This document shows positions 1-12,994 of a stretch of DNA of 64,000 nucleotides, piece by piece. A model generated the notes under the pieces. That model was not told the origin of the DNA. It searched no databases and was given only the letters and a program-made list of their open reading frames with translations. Each line of letters opens with the position of its first letter. Within the stretch, counting starts at the first letter, position 1. Made by a program: the position numbers and the translations under genes. The stretch is from assembly GCA_034670405.1 (NCBI GenBank), contig JAXDDX010000144.1, positions 577,501-641,500 of the forward strand, in the 5' to 3' direction. Origin of the DNA: Hoplostethus atlanticus. Lineage: Eukaryota; Chordata; Actinopteri; Trachichthyiformes; Trachichthyidae.

Positions 1-1712
1 GGAATTATGTGAGGCGACAAAAGCGCGACTGTTTGGTTTCATACGTCATTTTTGACCCCCACAACAACAGCAAACATGGAGGAAGTTTGTTGTCGGTCCA
101 TTCTCCAAAACAATAAATAGCTGCGAGACGTGTTCTATGATATACGAAATTAGTTTGCTACCGGTATTGAACAAGCATGGCGGATGGCGGACTTGACAAT
201 GTTTTCCGTAGCTTGTATTGACCAATCAGCGTTGTTCAGTCCTGCAACTCTGTCCCAATGCTTCCTGGTCCCCCAAAACGTACTACCTCGCTAGCAGGAA
301 CCTTTTTCCTAAGTTCCTGGATAGTTCCTGTGGTGGAAAAAACAACTTATGGGGCTTTCGCGTGTTTAGAACTGGCCATGTGAAATGAACTGGTAGATTT
401 TCAACGGAACGGAAGCATAACGCAATACCTACCACTTTTTTATTTATGTTTTTACTGCTGATATTGATTCTGAATATTTAACTTCAAGTACTAGCCAGTA
501 CAGATGATGCAATACTTTTACTGCACCATATAGATTTAGTCGATAAGTTTGGAGTCAGCGGCCCAAAGTGATTGACATGGTCTTATTTTGTTATTACAGG
601 GAATGTAACAACTTTATTTGTGTGGGGTAAAAAAGGCAGATATTCAGGTTTTATTTCTGACATGTTCAACATGGCTCTATGGGCCAGCCCCATCCCAGTA
701 TCCCAGTATGAGAACCAGTACATGTTTGCCCCATGCCAGTATCGCAGTATGAATACCTAAACCCACCCAGTGTGTTTGCATCTTGGTGGGATGTTAGTTT
801 TCTAAGAAGGCAACATAGGCCATCTGTGCAAAATGTACCCGAACTCCTCAACTCAACTGGCAATATGTAACACTTGATCTATTCATGATCTCAAAAATGT
901 AAATTAAATTAAGTGGCACACTCAAACAACAAACTGTGAACTCAAAGCGTTTCCTTTTATCGTGTGTGTGTGTGTGTGTGTGTGTCTGCGTCCGTCCGTC
1001 CGTCCGGTAGAGAAACAAACCAAAAATGAACATTATCTGTCAAAATACTTGAATACTGAATAGAGCCTTTCTTCCTCTCTGTCTTCTTTGCATCCTGTCT
1101 TCTTTTCACTTATCTCTTCCTCGCGCTCTCGTTGTCCTTCCATCCCTCTCCCTCCAACTATTTCCCTGCAGTAGCTTGGTGGTATTCAAATGTGTTTTCT
1201 TTTTGTTTGTTTATTACTCTTTGTCATTTTGAGGTTTCCTTAACTATATTTTTTGCATTTTTTCCTTTTTATTTATCTCTTTCAAACTGTATCTCTGCCT
1301 CTCATGTCTTGATTCATCCTCCCTTCATCCTGACTGCTGAAGGCCAGTCAATGCTCTCCGACCGTCACCAAGTGTCCTACGGGTGCTTTTGGGCGTTGCA
1401 AATACCACGTCATGGATAAAACTGACCCGCGCTGCAGAGAAGCCTGGGAGTTTAGTTCCAGACTGTCATCTCTGGAGCGATGGACATTACATCCAACAGA
1501 ACGTTAACTTGTGATCAAGCCACATTGGGTTATTCAGTTCGGACTCTAGTTTGGCAGCTGTCAAGAGTGTGGCCGCTAGAAACACAGTCAACATTGCTTC
1601 ACTTTATTCCAAATAAAATAAATCTTAACGATACAAATAATATACTATATAGGTATAATAAGGTAGGTTAATAAAACTTATGAAGGAGCGCTTCAGGAAT
1701 CCTCAAACATGA
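1..1712. other. intergenic, no recognised gene
   Basis: The first 330 bases resemble a non-autonomous repeat by style (CCTGGATAGTTCCTGTGGTG) but I cannot name it. A GT microsatellite is at 962-985, and a T/C-rich stretch with a short unremarkable frame at 1132-1419. Nothing else is supported. Confidence 0.5.
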
Positions 1713-1716
1713 TGTT

Positions 1717-2040
1717 ATGATGATGGCGCGGCCGTGTCTAGACGCCGTCGTGGTAGCTCCGCGGAGATTGTGCGTTTTTTTAGTTTTTGTGTTTGTTTTT
1801 AATATCTTTTTTTGCTCAAACACATCGGCACTAACATCCTACGAACGCAGCACACTTTTGGACATAAACTTTTGCGCAAAACAAAGGTTTTTGTCCACTT
1901 TTCCCATCGACCCAGCGTGGCCGGCAGAGATAGTACGAGCGAGCCACAACAACAACAGTGGAGACTCACCTACGGGGAGACGAAGGAGGAAACATCGGGG
2001 AAAACGGAGCGGAATTCGGAACAGACAGAGTTCAAGCCCA
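1717..2040 (+). pseudogene. frameshifted N-terminal segment of the LINE ORF
   Basis: The frame from 1717 carries [32 protein letters not shown], a basic segment expected just before the endonuclease in this element type. It runs on into [14 protein letters not shown] and stops, while [14 protein letters not shown] continues in the next frame. A single-base indel therefore disrupts the start of an otherwise open element. Confidence 0.6.
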
Positions 2041-4795
2041 CCGTCCACCTCTGCCCAGCATCCTTCTTGCTAACGTCCAGTCTCTGGATAATAAGTTGGA
2101 TGATGTTAGGGCGAGGATTAGATTCCAACGGGACATAAGGGATTGTAACGTCTTTTGTCTGACGGAAACATGGCTGACCCCGCTGGTGCCGGATCGAGTC
2201 ATATGCCCAACCGAGTCCTTCTCTGTTTTCCGTGCGGATAGAACGGAAGAGTCTGGCAAATCTAAGGGTGGAGGGGTTTGCTTCATGACCAACAACAAGT
2301 GGTGCAACCCCAAGGACATTAAGACTCTTTCTCGTTCCTGCTCGTCGAACCTGGAACATCTGACTATCTCATGCCGTCCATTCTACCTTCCCCGGGAGTT
2401 CAGCTCGGTCATCACCACAGCCGTCTACATACCACCACAAGCGGACACCGACGTAGCACTATCGGACCTACATGATGTGTTATGTCGGCATCAGAACAAG
2501 CATCCCGACGCGGCTATGGTGGTGGCTGGGGACTTTAATAGGGCGAACCTAAAAAAAGTCATGCCGAACTTTCACCAGCACATTACGTGTGCTACCAGAG
2601 GGGAAAGAACGTTGGACCACTGCTATACGCCGTTCAAGAGAGGCTACAAGGCTGTCTCTCTCCCTCCGTTCGGCAAATCAGACCATGCCGCCATTTTCCT
2701 GCTACCGGAGTATAAACAAAGGATAGCACGGGAAGCGGTAGTGACGAGGGACGTAAAGCGGTGGTCTGACCAATCAGAGGCTGAGCTACAGGACGCTCTG
2801 CGTGACGTCGACTGGGACATGTTCCAATCCAGTTCCAGGGACATCAGCGAGTTTACGGAAGTAGTAACGAGCTTCATAGCAACGCTAGTGGATTCCATCG
2901 TCCCCACGGTGAAAGTTAGGTCCTTTCCTAACCAAAAACCGTGGGTTGATAAATCCATCCGCGACGCTCTGAACGCCCGCACTGCTGCCTATAACTCCGG
3001 TCTTGTATCCGGCAACATGGACGAGCACAAGGCAGCGTCCTATGGACTGAGAAGGGCGGTGAAGGAGGCCAAGAGGAGGTATAGGGACAGAGTGGAGTCG
3101 CAGATGGAGCAGCGCGACACCAGACGCCTATGGCAGGGGCTACGGACTATAACGGACTACCAGGGCAGACCCCCCGCAATTGTGAGTGCCGACGCATCCC
3201 TAGCGGAGGACCTGAACTCATTCTATGCACGGTTTGAGGCTAGCAACAACAGCGCTTGCTCGCCGGCTAATAACATCACCGTTAGCGCAACCGGAGTGAG
3301 TTCTACCGCTGGGGATGAACACACACTCTCTGTGACCGAGCACAGTGTGAGGAGGGCTCTGATGAGGGTGAACACCAGGAAAGCTGCTGGTCCAGATGGC
3401 ATATCTGGGCGAGTACTGAAGACCTGTGCTAATCAGCTAGCTCCAGTGTTCACCACTATATTCAACATCTCCCTGGCTGAGTCTGTGGTCCCCGCCTGCT
3501 TCAAGAGATCCACTATTGTCCCTGTGCCCAAGAATGCTTCTCCAGCATGCTTGAATGACTACCGACCGGTGGCCCTCACCTCGGTGGTCATGAAATGCTT
3601 CGAGAGGCTGATAAAGGACTACATCTGCGCCTTCCTCCCTTGCTCCATGGACCCGCTGCAGTTTGCTTATCGTCCCAACAGATCCACGGATGATGCTGTC
3701 TCCCAGGTACTGCACACCACACTCTCTCATCTGGACAGCCGGAAGGGGGGCTATGTGAGACTGCTGTTAATTGACTATAGTTCAGCTTTCAATACCATAG
3801 TCCCCACCAGACTGGCTGGCAAGTTGATTGAGCTGGGACTGAACACCCCCCTGTGTGCCTGGATCCTGGACTTCCTGACCGCCAGGCCCCAGGTGGTCAG
3901 GGTGGGTAGACACACCTCCAACCCCCTCACCCTGAACACAGGATCCCCCCAGGGTTGCGTCCTCAGCCCCCTACTGTACTCCCTGTACACACATGACTGT
4001 GTGGCCAGGTTCAGCTCCAACACCATCATTAAGTTTGCGGATGACACAGTGGTGGTGGGCCTGATCTCCAACAACGACGAGAAGGCCTACCTGGAGGAAG
4101 TTGCTGATCTGTCACTCTGGTGCCAGGACAACAGCCTCCTCCTGAATGTCACCAAAACTAAGGAGCTGATTGTGGACTTTAGGAGGACACAACAACAGAG
4201 GACGTACTCACCACTGGGGATTAATGGGACTACTGTGGAGAGGGTGAGCAGGTATAAATACCTGGGAGTCCACATCACCGAAGATCTCACATGGTCCACA
4301 CACACTGACACTCTGGTGAGAAAGGCGAGGCAGCGCCTTTACCACCTCAGGCAACTGAGGAAATTTAAAGTCTCCCGGAGGATCCTTCAGTCCTTCTACT
4401 CTGGAGCTGTGGAGAGCATCCTGACAGGAAGCATCACTGCCTGGTTTGGCAGCAGCTCCGCTCAGGACAGGAAGGCTCTGCAGAGAGTAGTGCGTTCGGC
4501 TGAACGCACTATTGGAACTACACTCCCCACCCTGCAGGACTTGTACACCAGGAGGTGCAGAACCAGAGCCTGCAGGATCATGAAGGATCCTCACCACCCC
4601 AACAACGGACTGTTTCAGCTGCTGCGGTCAGGCAAGCGCCTCCGTAGTCACGCTGCCAAAACAGAGAGACTGAGACGGAGTTTCTTTCCTCAGGCCATCA
4701 GGACTGTGAACTCTGACCTCACCAGGGCCCCCACCAAGACACACACACTGCCCCTCTTATGCACACACACACACTTAGGTAAAGACTACACATAA
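1958..4795 (+). CDS. LINE ORF2-like endonuclease/reverse transcriptase
   Basis: The 945-codon open frame nicks target DNA and copies element RNA into the nick (family knowledge). The APE-type endonuclease starts near residue 37 ([18 protein letters not shown]) and includes LTETWL, GDFN at 191-194 and GKSDH at 239-243. The reverse transcriptase contains [40 protein letters not shown] at 662-671 and the active-site FADD at 693-696. A long C-terminal region ends [11 protein letters not shown] before TAA. No stop interrupts these domains. The first 25 or so residues from the ATG at 1958 are probably out of frame: the natural N-terminus lies in the frame starting at 1717, so a one-base indel near 2010-2040 separates them. 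Confidence 0.88.
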   Translation: METHLRGDEGGNIGENGAEFGTDRVQAHRPPLPSILLANVQSLDNKLDDVRARIRFQRDIRDCNVFCLTETWLTPLVPDRVICPTESFSVFRADRTEESGKSKGGGVCFMTNNKWCNPKDIKTLSRSCSSNLEHLTISCRPFYLPREFSSVITTAVYIPPQADTDVALSDLHDVLCRHQNKHPDAAMVVAGDFNRANLKKVMPNFHQHITCATRGERTLDHCYTPFKRGYKAVSLPPFGKSDHAAIFLLPEYKQRIAREAVVTRDVKRWSDQSEAELQDALRDVDWDMFQSSSRDISEFTEVVTSFIATLVDSIVPTVKVRSFPNQKPWVDKSIRDALNARTAAYNSGLVSGNMDEHKAASYGLRRAVKEAKRRYRDRVESQMEQRDTRRLWQGLRTITDYQGRPPAIVSADASLAEDLNSFYARFEASNNSACSPANNITVSATGVSSTAGDEHTLSVTEHSVRRALMRVNTRKAAGPDGISGRVLKTCANQLAPVFTTIFNISLAESVVPACFKRSTIVPVPKNASPACLNDYRPVALTSVVMKCFERLIKDYICAFLPCSMDPLQFAYRPNRSTDDAVSQVLHTTLSHLDSRKGGYVRLLLIDYSSAFNTIVPTRLAGKLIELGLNTPLCAWILDFLTARPQVVRVGRHTSNPLTLNTGSPQGCVLSPLLYSLYTHDCVARFSSNTIIKFADDTVVVGLISNNDEKAYLEEVADLSLWCQDNSLLLNVTKTKELIVDFRRTQQQRTYSPLGINGTTVERVSRYKYLGVHITEDLTWSTHTDTLVRKARQRLYHLRQLRKFKVSRRILQSFYSGAVESILTGSITAWFGSSSAQDRKALQRVVRSAERTIGTTLPTLQDLYTRRCRTRACRIMKDPHHPNNGLFQLLRSGKRLRSHAAKTERLRRSFFPQAIRTVNSDLTRAPTKTHTLPLLCTHTHLGKDYT

Positions 4796-5049
4796 TTTAT
4801 ATTATATTATACATACAATTTTCCCTTTTTTTACTATATTTTTTTTATAAAGTGCTCTTATTGTAAATATTGTGTTGTTTTTTATATAGAGCTCTTAAAA
4901 ACTGTGACATTGTAAATATTGTGTTGGTTATTGTAAATAGTGTGAACCTGTTATTTTGCACATTTCTGCTAAGCATTGCCACTTTGCATTTCACTACACA
5001 CCTTGTGTGTGTATGTGACAATTAAACTTCTTGAATCTTGAATCTTGAA

Positions 5050-6786
5050 ACAACCACAGGTGCTCTAGGACATCGGGAATTGAACTAGGCAACAGAACTA
5101 TAACTATAATCTGATACCTGATTTACTACAATAACATTCCCATGTGCCAGAAAGTATCTCTCATCAGTTCCACATAAAAAACAAGTTAAGTCCTGGAAAG
5201 GTAGCCCTCAGGGAATAGATCCAAGACGCCTCTCGTTTGAGGCGTTTCAGTTTATCCCCAAAAGTATGACCTCTAGAATGTAAGCTAATTGGATCGATTC
5301 CCACAAAGCGACCGCCTTTTCAGGACTGAATGACTCAGAACTTTCTTGTTTCCTTTGTTTTGAGGGTAGCTTTGATGGTTTTGAGATTTCAGGGTAACTA
5401 GCCTCCACGATCACCATCTCTTTGTCTCACAACTGCTACATTAACTAACATCCTGTACTATCTGCTCTACAGTTGTGTTTGTGTGTGCGCAGTACATAGC
5501 CTGGCCTCTAGGTGGAGACACAGAGCCCTCTACAGAACTGACAGGTGAGGAATGGAGGGAGGAAGAGGAAGACAAAGCTTCACCATCACATGTACACACA
5601 TAATATGGTTTCAAATAACTGAGCTACGCTGTGAATTACAACGTCAAACTGAAACTTTTGCCATTTAGCTGTGGATGTGAATTCAAATGGCAAAAGGAAG
5701 TACTGCATAGAAAGCAGAAATGTGGTGCTAAAGTTGAGATGACAGTCCCATTAAAAATAGTAGTAGTAATTATGCTCTTGGAAACCAAAAAAATAAAAAT
5801 CATTGTCTATCAATTAGAGTGAAAAAGATGACCATACAAGGTTTCTGCAGGACAGCAACGATACAGAACAATTGGCATTTAAAAAAAACAAAACTTAATG
5901 CCATAACTCTTACAGTAATGGAGACAAGGACATTTTCAGCAAGTAGGCTTATTGATGTCATTTCTCAAAATGTATTCTTATCAAGATAGAGTCTCTGAGT
6001 GTTTTTATGCCTTTGTGTGGTTGGCTGTGTGTGTGTGCAGCTGGTGCCAACCCATCAACCCGTTCAGTCAGCTGTCACTAACACTAACAGCCTAGCAGCC
6101 TAGCTATGAGGTGTGTGTGGATGGAGGGGGAGGTAGCATCGCCACTGTCATAGATAGTAGAAGAAGAATAAAGATACTGACCAGCTATCAGTCACCAGCT
6201 CGGTGTAGCTGTTGAGCAAGGCAGACGCTACAGGGAATGAAGTGAGCAAAAGCAATGAGAGAGAGCGGAAAAGACGCTGGGATGGAGGGATTAAAAAACT
6301 AGAGAGGGAGGGGTGGGAGGGTTGCAAAGACAGACATGGGCAAAATGAAAGAGTATTAAGAGAAATTGGGAGAGGAAGCTGGGGGGGTGGGGGGTTGCTA
6401 AGGTGAGCATTTTTTTTTCAGTTTTTCTCTTTTTTTTTTACATCAAACTAAAGACACGGAGATACACATGTTGGGGGGCCCAAAGTGCGACTTTATCATT
6501 TGCAAGGGCCTCGTTTCCTCTTCCTTCCGCCCTCCTAAGAGGGTCGCGGACAGAGGTCGTCAGGGCCACTGGCGATGCCGTCGTGGGACGACGTCCGCCG
6601 AGGCGATGTGAAGGACAGTTAAACTGGTAGAGGGTGATGCCGTGTCCTCCGGAGAACCTAGCTAAGTGGTTTCACTCAGGCAGTATGAGGGACATCCATG
6701 AGCTCTGGGGTCCCCCGCTGCATGTCGGAACCTGTCTGGTACCTGGCTTGACGCTAGTTAACATACCTGATGCTCATTAAGCATAT

Positions 6787-6830
<44 letters not shown>

Positions 6831-9319
6831 TCCAGCTGATACCTGTCTCTTCTCTCCATGAAAAACATTGTTTTCAAGAAAGACAGGAATTACCATTGAT
6901 ATTGAATTTGAGGTATGACACACTAAAATCTTAACATACTAATGTCAGAAATAGGACAATTAAAACCAAAAAGAGATTTCTACCATTTTGAATACGCACA
7001 TTAGCGATTTTCATGTAAATCTTTTTTTTTTTTTACATGAAATCAGTTTTCTACTCTCCATCACTGGTTGATGTTACACAACAGTGATTCAACCTCTAGC
7101 CAGTTCGTGAAAACCTTTACTTTTACTGTTCTAAACACCCGGTGTCTGGTAGGTCTTTCCCGATAAAAATCCTCTGACGCCCAGGAAGTGATGCCTTTTT
7201 ACGTTACCGGTTTGTTTGGAATAAACAGAAGAAGAACTGGGTAGTTAGCATGAGCAGTGTGGCTGAACAGACAAAGAAAAGATCCAAGAAACAGATTAAT
7301 TGTTCAGAGGAAGGCAAGCATGCTAAAAAGGAGAGCGACCGTCTCCGAGCCAAAACTAGAGTGAACATTAGCATTGCCTTTCCAAGATGATCCCTTGGAA
7401 GTTCAGTGCAAAACGCCACAGCAATGACCGGTTAGCACCAAAGATGTTGCCGTATTATCACAGATTATCACTTCAACATATCTGCTTGAAAATGGTCACT
7501 TTTTTTTTTAGGTAATGTATTTTTTTAAATATTAAGTGATAAATTACTGGTAGCAGTATAATCAAAAATCATCTTTTACAGAAAGCTATGGCTTCATTGG
7601 CTTGGTCATATTGCCCCACCACTATGAGCATGCACAATATTGAACAATTACCAAAACCTTGAAATCCTGAAATGAAGGTATAGAATAAAAAATCAATGTC
7701 TGGCGAAAGGATGGAATTTTGACATGGAAAGTGTGTAGGAACCCTGCAAGTTACGATTGACATTTTACTGGTATTTAAACAAATGTAATTTCTTTATACA
7801 CCTTTATATACCTTTCAGCAAAGAATTGTCATTTTCCCAGCTTTTCTCAGCTGGATTCCCGACATGTGCAGCTCATCTTCATGGAGCACGAGGGCCATGG
7901 AGAGTCTGCGGGTCTCTTCAGTTTAAAAAAAGCTTTGCTCAGCCTCAACAGGTCATTTCAACTGATGGTACAGAAGTCAGGAATGAACGTACAGTACCAT
8001 GATGTGAGGCCCAGAAATGAACACAGGGAAGCAATATCATATGAAGTGCGTGAAGTAAAACCACATGCTTCCACTCTTCAGTCCAACCGTCTCCCGTTGA
8101 TAACCAGCATTTAATTTTCAAACATTTTCAGCCATGTAGGAAGGCACAGAAATATCCCATCTTTTTCGCCAAAATGTGGTGTACTGTTCTTAAAAATAAA
8201 GAAACACCTGGAGACTGAGTAACGTGCTCCATTTCATTTATACTTTTCCTCTTCTCCCTCGTGCCTTCCCCTTCCTTAAGATGACTTAGATACAAATCCA
8301 AATTTGCTTGGGTTCATGCAAAGGCTAGGGTTACACCACCCCATGGGATGTTTCATAGTGGTGGGTGGTGTATGAGGTTAGCACATCCTGGCAAAGGTGA
8401 AGCTCCACTTTCTGGCCCAGTGAGAGACGGGCTGCATTCACTTCCAAATTAAATCTCCTGGCTGTGGTTTTTCCTTGAGGCAAGGGGGGAATCCCCAAGG
8501 TGCAAGGATGAAGAATGGCTGCCAATCCAAGCGACATTGTTTTTTTTTACATTGCCATGACTGATTAAGTGTTTGAAGGAATGAAGTTTGCAAACAAAAA
8601 GGTTAATGAAAAAATGGCCTACGTGAATACATAGTAAACAAACCATTTATGTAGGCTGCGTTAATTTAATGCGTTTCTGTCTTCATTTCATTCTCCGATC
8701 GGGACTGGGACAGATCAGGGAGAGCACAGCAAAATCTTGGGAGGTGGTTCTCCGCTCTGGGAACTCCTCAAGCTGTCATTGGCAGTCAAAGGGACAATAC
8801 ACAGTCGACAGTCAAACAGCAGTGCAGCACTGCCATGAACATTGGCACCACCACCACCTCCACCACCAACAACAATAGAAGCATCCTGTACATGGCCGAC
8901 TGTAACAGGAAAGAGGAAGCAGGTGGATAGGCTCCTCGATGTCAGGCCTCTACACACCAGTCTTTATCTGCTTCTTTGTCTTTTTCTGTTTTATAAGTTA
9001 CAGATGCAGAGAGGCAATGGCATGCCCAGTGATCAATGTGTTTAATGTCAGTATTGTCAGTATAACAACTCTCAATAATTGCCCCAATATTTATTACAGT
9101 GGAGCATTTTGCCAGCTTAGAAGTACATCAATGGGTTTTATTTAGTATAGAATTCTATCCATGCTGCTTGGGGTCCCAATGGAGTAGAAGTTGCCACGAT
9201 GGATTTGGCTGGTTTTGTTCCCTTGCTGAGGAACAGAAAGCTCTACTTTGTGTACGTCAGAAATGTTGTTGCTGAAGGGAGGACAACCGAGGAAGTGAAT
9301 GTGCTAACTTGCAGCCCTG
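5050..9319. other. intergenic, mostly unassigned
   Basis: Apart from the small transposon-like ORF at 7250-7390 and a (CA)n tract at 6789-6826, no gene is visible. A GC-rich island-like stretch (6470-6740) with CGTCGTGGGACGACGTCCG stands out against AT-rich surroundings. Short frames around 7757-8114 and 8669-9145 have no recognisable content. Confidence 0.5.
7250..7390 (+). CDS. 46-codon transposon-like ORF
   Basis: Starts at an ATG, MSSVAEQTKKRSKKQINCSE, and ends ESDRLRAKTRVNISIAFPR then TGA. The KKESDRxRxKTRxNIxxAF pattern recalls the first exon of repetitive teleost ORFs (KTRINIGxAFxRWRxLR) associated with DNA transposons. Here it breaks right after AFPR. I do not recognise the family precisely. 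It is more likely a relic than a gene. Confidence 0.35.
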   Translation: MSSVAEQTKKRSKKQINCSEEGKHAKKESDRLRAKTRVNISIAFPR

Positions 9320-10650
9320 GTCATCACAAAGGATTAGAGCTTGGATTGGGAATTTTTGGAACCTTTTGATCCAAACTCTCAATCAACATAATAGCCGTAG
9401 ATAAACTGGGATCTCTTTGCTCCAAGCTTTCAGGAGATTGAGATGGTAATTCTGCGGTGCATCACCCCTGTCGGATAATGCTACCTCATAATCAATGTCT
9501 CCCATTCACCGTGTGACCACAAATGGCCCTCACCATTTGGCAAGTAATTTTGAGCTGCAAGAGGGAAGCAATACAAGAACTGTGTCTCCTGTTACGAACT
9601 CTCTTGGGATTCTGCCTGGAGCGAATTCTACCTTGCTATCTGACCCAGTGTATTAAGGTCCAAGATATATTGAATTTCACTTTTGTTGGAGCTTGCACCA
9701 TCCTCCCAGTTTTCCTTAATCCAGTCCAATCCAGCCTTGAGTTGTCAGCCATACAGCAGTTCAAAAGGGGAAACCCCTCTGGAGACATGAGCACCCCCAT
9801 CCCTACAAATAACAGAAGATCCAACCTTTTACCTAAATTCTGGCTATCCTTCTGGACTAGAGATTGCAAATGCGTCTTTGGGGTGGCCGGTGGAGTTGAC
9901 TACTACGGCAGTGCACCACCTACGCACATTTGCACGAAGGCTCGGCCCATAGAAGCAGGCTCAGTGTTCTCTTGTCCAAATGACCTGCCAGGCTGCCAGA
10001 GCCTCTGCTTGGGAGTGGCATGGCCCTTAGAAGGCAGAAATTCTCGAACTGACTCCGCCTCACCCTGTTCCTCTCTCTCAGTGTCAAGTCATCACTGCAC
10101 AAAACATACACTGCTGTCTTGAATGCTCCTCTGTGCAGTTCCTTACTTGAGTTACACCCAGGTCAATCCGTCCCTAACATCAGGAGATGCAAAAGATGGG
10201 AGGTTACCATGGCCTCGACTCTGTGGTCTTTCCCCTGGAATCTCAATTTCCACTGCTACCACAGGATAACTATGAATATCCTCATGCACATACCATACAG
10301 ACACCAACCGTGTCTCCACCATGCCCCAGCTCGAACCAGACGGTGGTCCATCATAGTCTTACAGCGACCTGAATCCACCAGAGCCTGGTGTGTCCACCCT
10401 TGTATACGTATAGGGTACACCCAAGCCGGATCTGAACAGGGAGCTGGCAACCTGAATGGCCACCTTCCATCGCAAGACATTAAATCCATTTGGTATTAAG
10501 GCTTGGATATCTGGGGGAATCCCAACATCCCTATGCCTCTCCTTGTCCATATGATTTTCTAGTTCCTGCTTCATTGCTTCATTCCAACTAGTAATCTTCT
10601 CCTCAGAAGGAGAGGAGGAGGAGCGCCATGCCTTCTTTTTCACCATCTAA
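9320..10650 (-). mobile_element. decayed Ty3/gypsy retrotransposon relic
   Basis: Minus-strand pieces in several frames. A retropepsin-like IQGWTHQALVDSG lies near 10370-10410, and an integrase end GFPLLNCC/FELLYG near 9740-9790, then DWIKENWEDGASSNK. The GPY/F-type module follows near 9520-9560 (SSKLLAKW, stop, GPF) and then GDIDYEV, DRGDAPQNYHLNLLKAW near 9430-9500. The order protease then integrase is right, but RT, RNase H and most of the integrase core are missing, and stops and frameshifts abound. No LTR pair was found. The long plus-strand frame at 9523-10122 is its antisense shadow. Confidence 0.65.
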
Positions 10651-10867
10651 CACATACCTCCATTCATTTTAGAGCTGTCTTCTCTCCTAAACTTTTTAAT
10701 TTTTTTTTTAAGGTCCTTCGACATTGTTACTTTCCGCCAACCACAAGGCAGACCTGGAGCATCTCTTCATCCACTACCATGCACTTTGACACCAGAAAGT
10801 CCAAGCAATTGAGAGCAGTTGTGAATTTTAGAATTTTAGTTTTCAAAATATCCCTCCATGACTTATC

Positions 10868-11000
10868 CAAATCAAATCAAATCACATTTATGTGTATAGC
10901 CCTTAATCACCGTTACAGTCTCAAAGGGCTTCACAGTGCCCAACATGTGAAAACAATAAATGGTTAGTACACGACATCCCCCAGCCTTGGACCCTCAACA
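10868..11000. repeat. widespread teleost interspersed repeat
   Basis: CAAATCAAATCAAATCAC followed by ATTTATGTGTATAGCCCTTA and CAGTCTCAAAGGGCTTCACA, a motif order seen in many dispersed copies in teleost genomes. It has no coding content. Confidence 0.65.
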
Positions 11001-11819
11001 GAGGTCAAAGAAAAACCAAGACCCAATTTAAGATTTCATGCAATTCATGTATTCACCCTTTCAATTGATGGCTTGTTGGCTCTTTCTTAGACCCCCAACA
11101 TCCATTGGCCTTCCATCTTGATTTCGCATAATGTATCGTGTGAGAACCTTGCAACTCCAATTTTAGTCTTTTTTTTTAAATTCTACATCCCTGCAGCAAA
11201 GGAGACATAAACTCCACTGTACGATCGAAAAAGTGGACTGCTTGTTCTTAACTATTGAAAAATAAACTTTTTTTTTTTTGGAGATACAAGGTTTTCATCC
11301 TCAGTCATCAATAAGTATTCTTCCTCTAAATGACAGAGCTATTCTTTCCTCAGCGGGGCAGCGACAGACACACAATAGGATAAAGACTCGTAATGACTCG
11401 CTTCTCTGTCTGGTCACTCAGCTGGCAAAGGTCACAGCTGACAGAACCGCGAGCTGACGATCATCTCTCATCTATTATCCCCTCTAATCCATCTCCACCC
11501 ATCTCTCCCCTCCTGAGGAGAGAGGAGAAATAGAAGAGGGGATGGAGGAAAGAAAGTTGGGGTTGGAGAGAAAAGGAAGCATTGTACAAATTCGCCGCTA
11601 ATTGTTTCCCCTTTAAACCATTGTCGAAATAAGCGTAGTGAAATGGCCCAGTGGTCAGACAGACAGACAGACAGGTCACAGACAGAGAGAGAGAGGGGGA
11701 GAGGGGGGCACAGAAGTGACAGCTGATGTTTAAATGAGGGGTTGGTAGAATATTGATGTGACAGAGACCGAGACATGCTGGGATATGGTGGGACACAAAA
11801 TCACTTTCACCAACACACC

Positions 11820-12135
11820 ACCTGCAATTAAAGCGCTTTAGATCACTTTCTCGCCGCTCCTACCCCCTCTTCTCTCTCTGTCCTCCCCATCTTCTCTCTC
11901 TCTCTCTCTCACTCACCCCCACCTTCCTCTATCCCTGCAATTATACCTCTTTAGATCACTTTCTATCCATCTCTAACCCCCCCCCCCCTTTCTCTCTATC
12001 TTTCTCTCTGTCTTTCTCACACTCTGGCCACCTGCAATTAGACCTATTTAGACCGCTTTCTATCATTCACTAACCCCCAGAAACCTCTTTCTCTCTCTCT
12101 TCATGTCCATCTCTGTCTATGTCTCTCCATCTCTG
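11820..12135. repeat. pyrimidine-rich tandem repeat, three units of about 100-113 bp
   Basis: CCTGCAATTA recurs at 11821, 11934 and 12031. Each copy is followed by a TTTAGAYCRCTTTCTMKC segment, then C-rich and (TCTC)n runs. Spacing is 113 and 97 bp. Both C-runs and CT-runs vary in length, which explains the drift. Confidence 0.7.
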
Positions 12136-12994
12136 TCTTTCTGTCTGTTGTGACGGATGACAGTGATTTGGGGGGGGGGGGGTAGAGGTGGGGATGTATG
12201 TGTTGATGGATGTGCTGAATAACTGTCAGGATGGAGTGTGAAATGGTGGCATTTCCCTTTAATAATTGGAGCCCTTTAAAGGGTCTAGTAAATGTGGATT
12301 ATAGTGTGTGAATGCTGCTGTTAGCTCAAAACCTCATATCTCCACAAAGTATGCTTTTCAAGCGTTAATTAAGAATTATTCTCATTTGAAGTATTTTTAA
12401 TTTTAAACAGACTGTATGAATGAATGATCAAATCAGGTTTCATGGCCCTAGGTGTCTGGATATGTATTTTGACAATTGTGTTTCAAAATGAGATATCCAC
12501 CATTTGCAAAATGATATAACACAAAAGAGATTTATTTTTTTGAGTAATTTATGATTATTTTCAGTTGCACTGCTGCTGTGTTTGTTGATTGATGTTCTGT
12601 TGTTCTTGCTAGCTTAAACAACTAGCTAACAACTAGCCTGCTAGCTAGTCAACCAGCTAGCTTTACTGGCTTTACTCTGTAGTTTTACACTTAAGAGATG
12701 GAATACTACCTTGCTGGCTGTTGAACAAATTGCCTTTTGGTGAGCTTTCACTTGTGGATTTTTATTTTGCCCTGATTATGGCAGACACTTGTGTGGGTTG
12801 AGCTTTCGGGAGCAACATCGTTTCCCTCTGCCTTTTTGTTTGTAAGCTTGTTGTTCCCCAGCAATCTGAAAAGAAGTTCACATAAGGTGCACTGGCTCCG
12901 ATTTTTGCAATGTAATCGCCATTCAAGTCGAGCTCAAAGTTCTGAAAATGTTGTTTACTGTAGCTTTTTAACCACAGTTCTATGAGCTGACGTA

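Larger units (their letters stand above)
1713..5049 (+). mobile_element. jockey-superfamily (L2/CR1/Rex1-like) LINE, nearly full length
   Basis: A non-LTR retrotransposon carrying APE endonuclease and reverse transcriptase, ending in tandem TTGAATC units typical of tail-primed insertion. Its 5' part reads LTSYERSTLLDI then [16 protein letters not shown] in one frame; the main ORF continues in the next frame from about 2040. The 3' UTR is about 250 bp. The element sits alone, with no host gene nearby. A 3' fragment at 34309-34846 is about 98 percent identical over the coding overlap, so the family moved recently. The clade is inferred from domain style only. Confidence 0.9.

Noticed and set aside
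9523..10122. 199-codon plus-strand open frame
   Set aside because: It is antisense to gypsy protease/integrase pieces read on the minus strand and shows no domain of its own.
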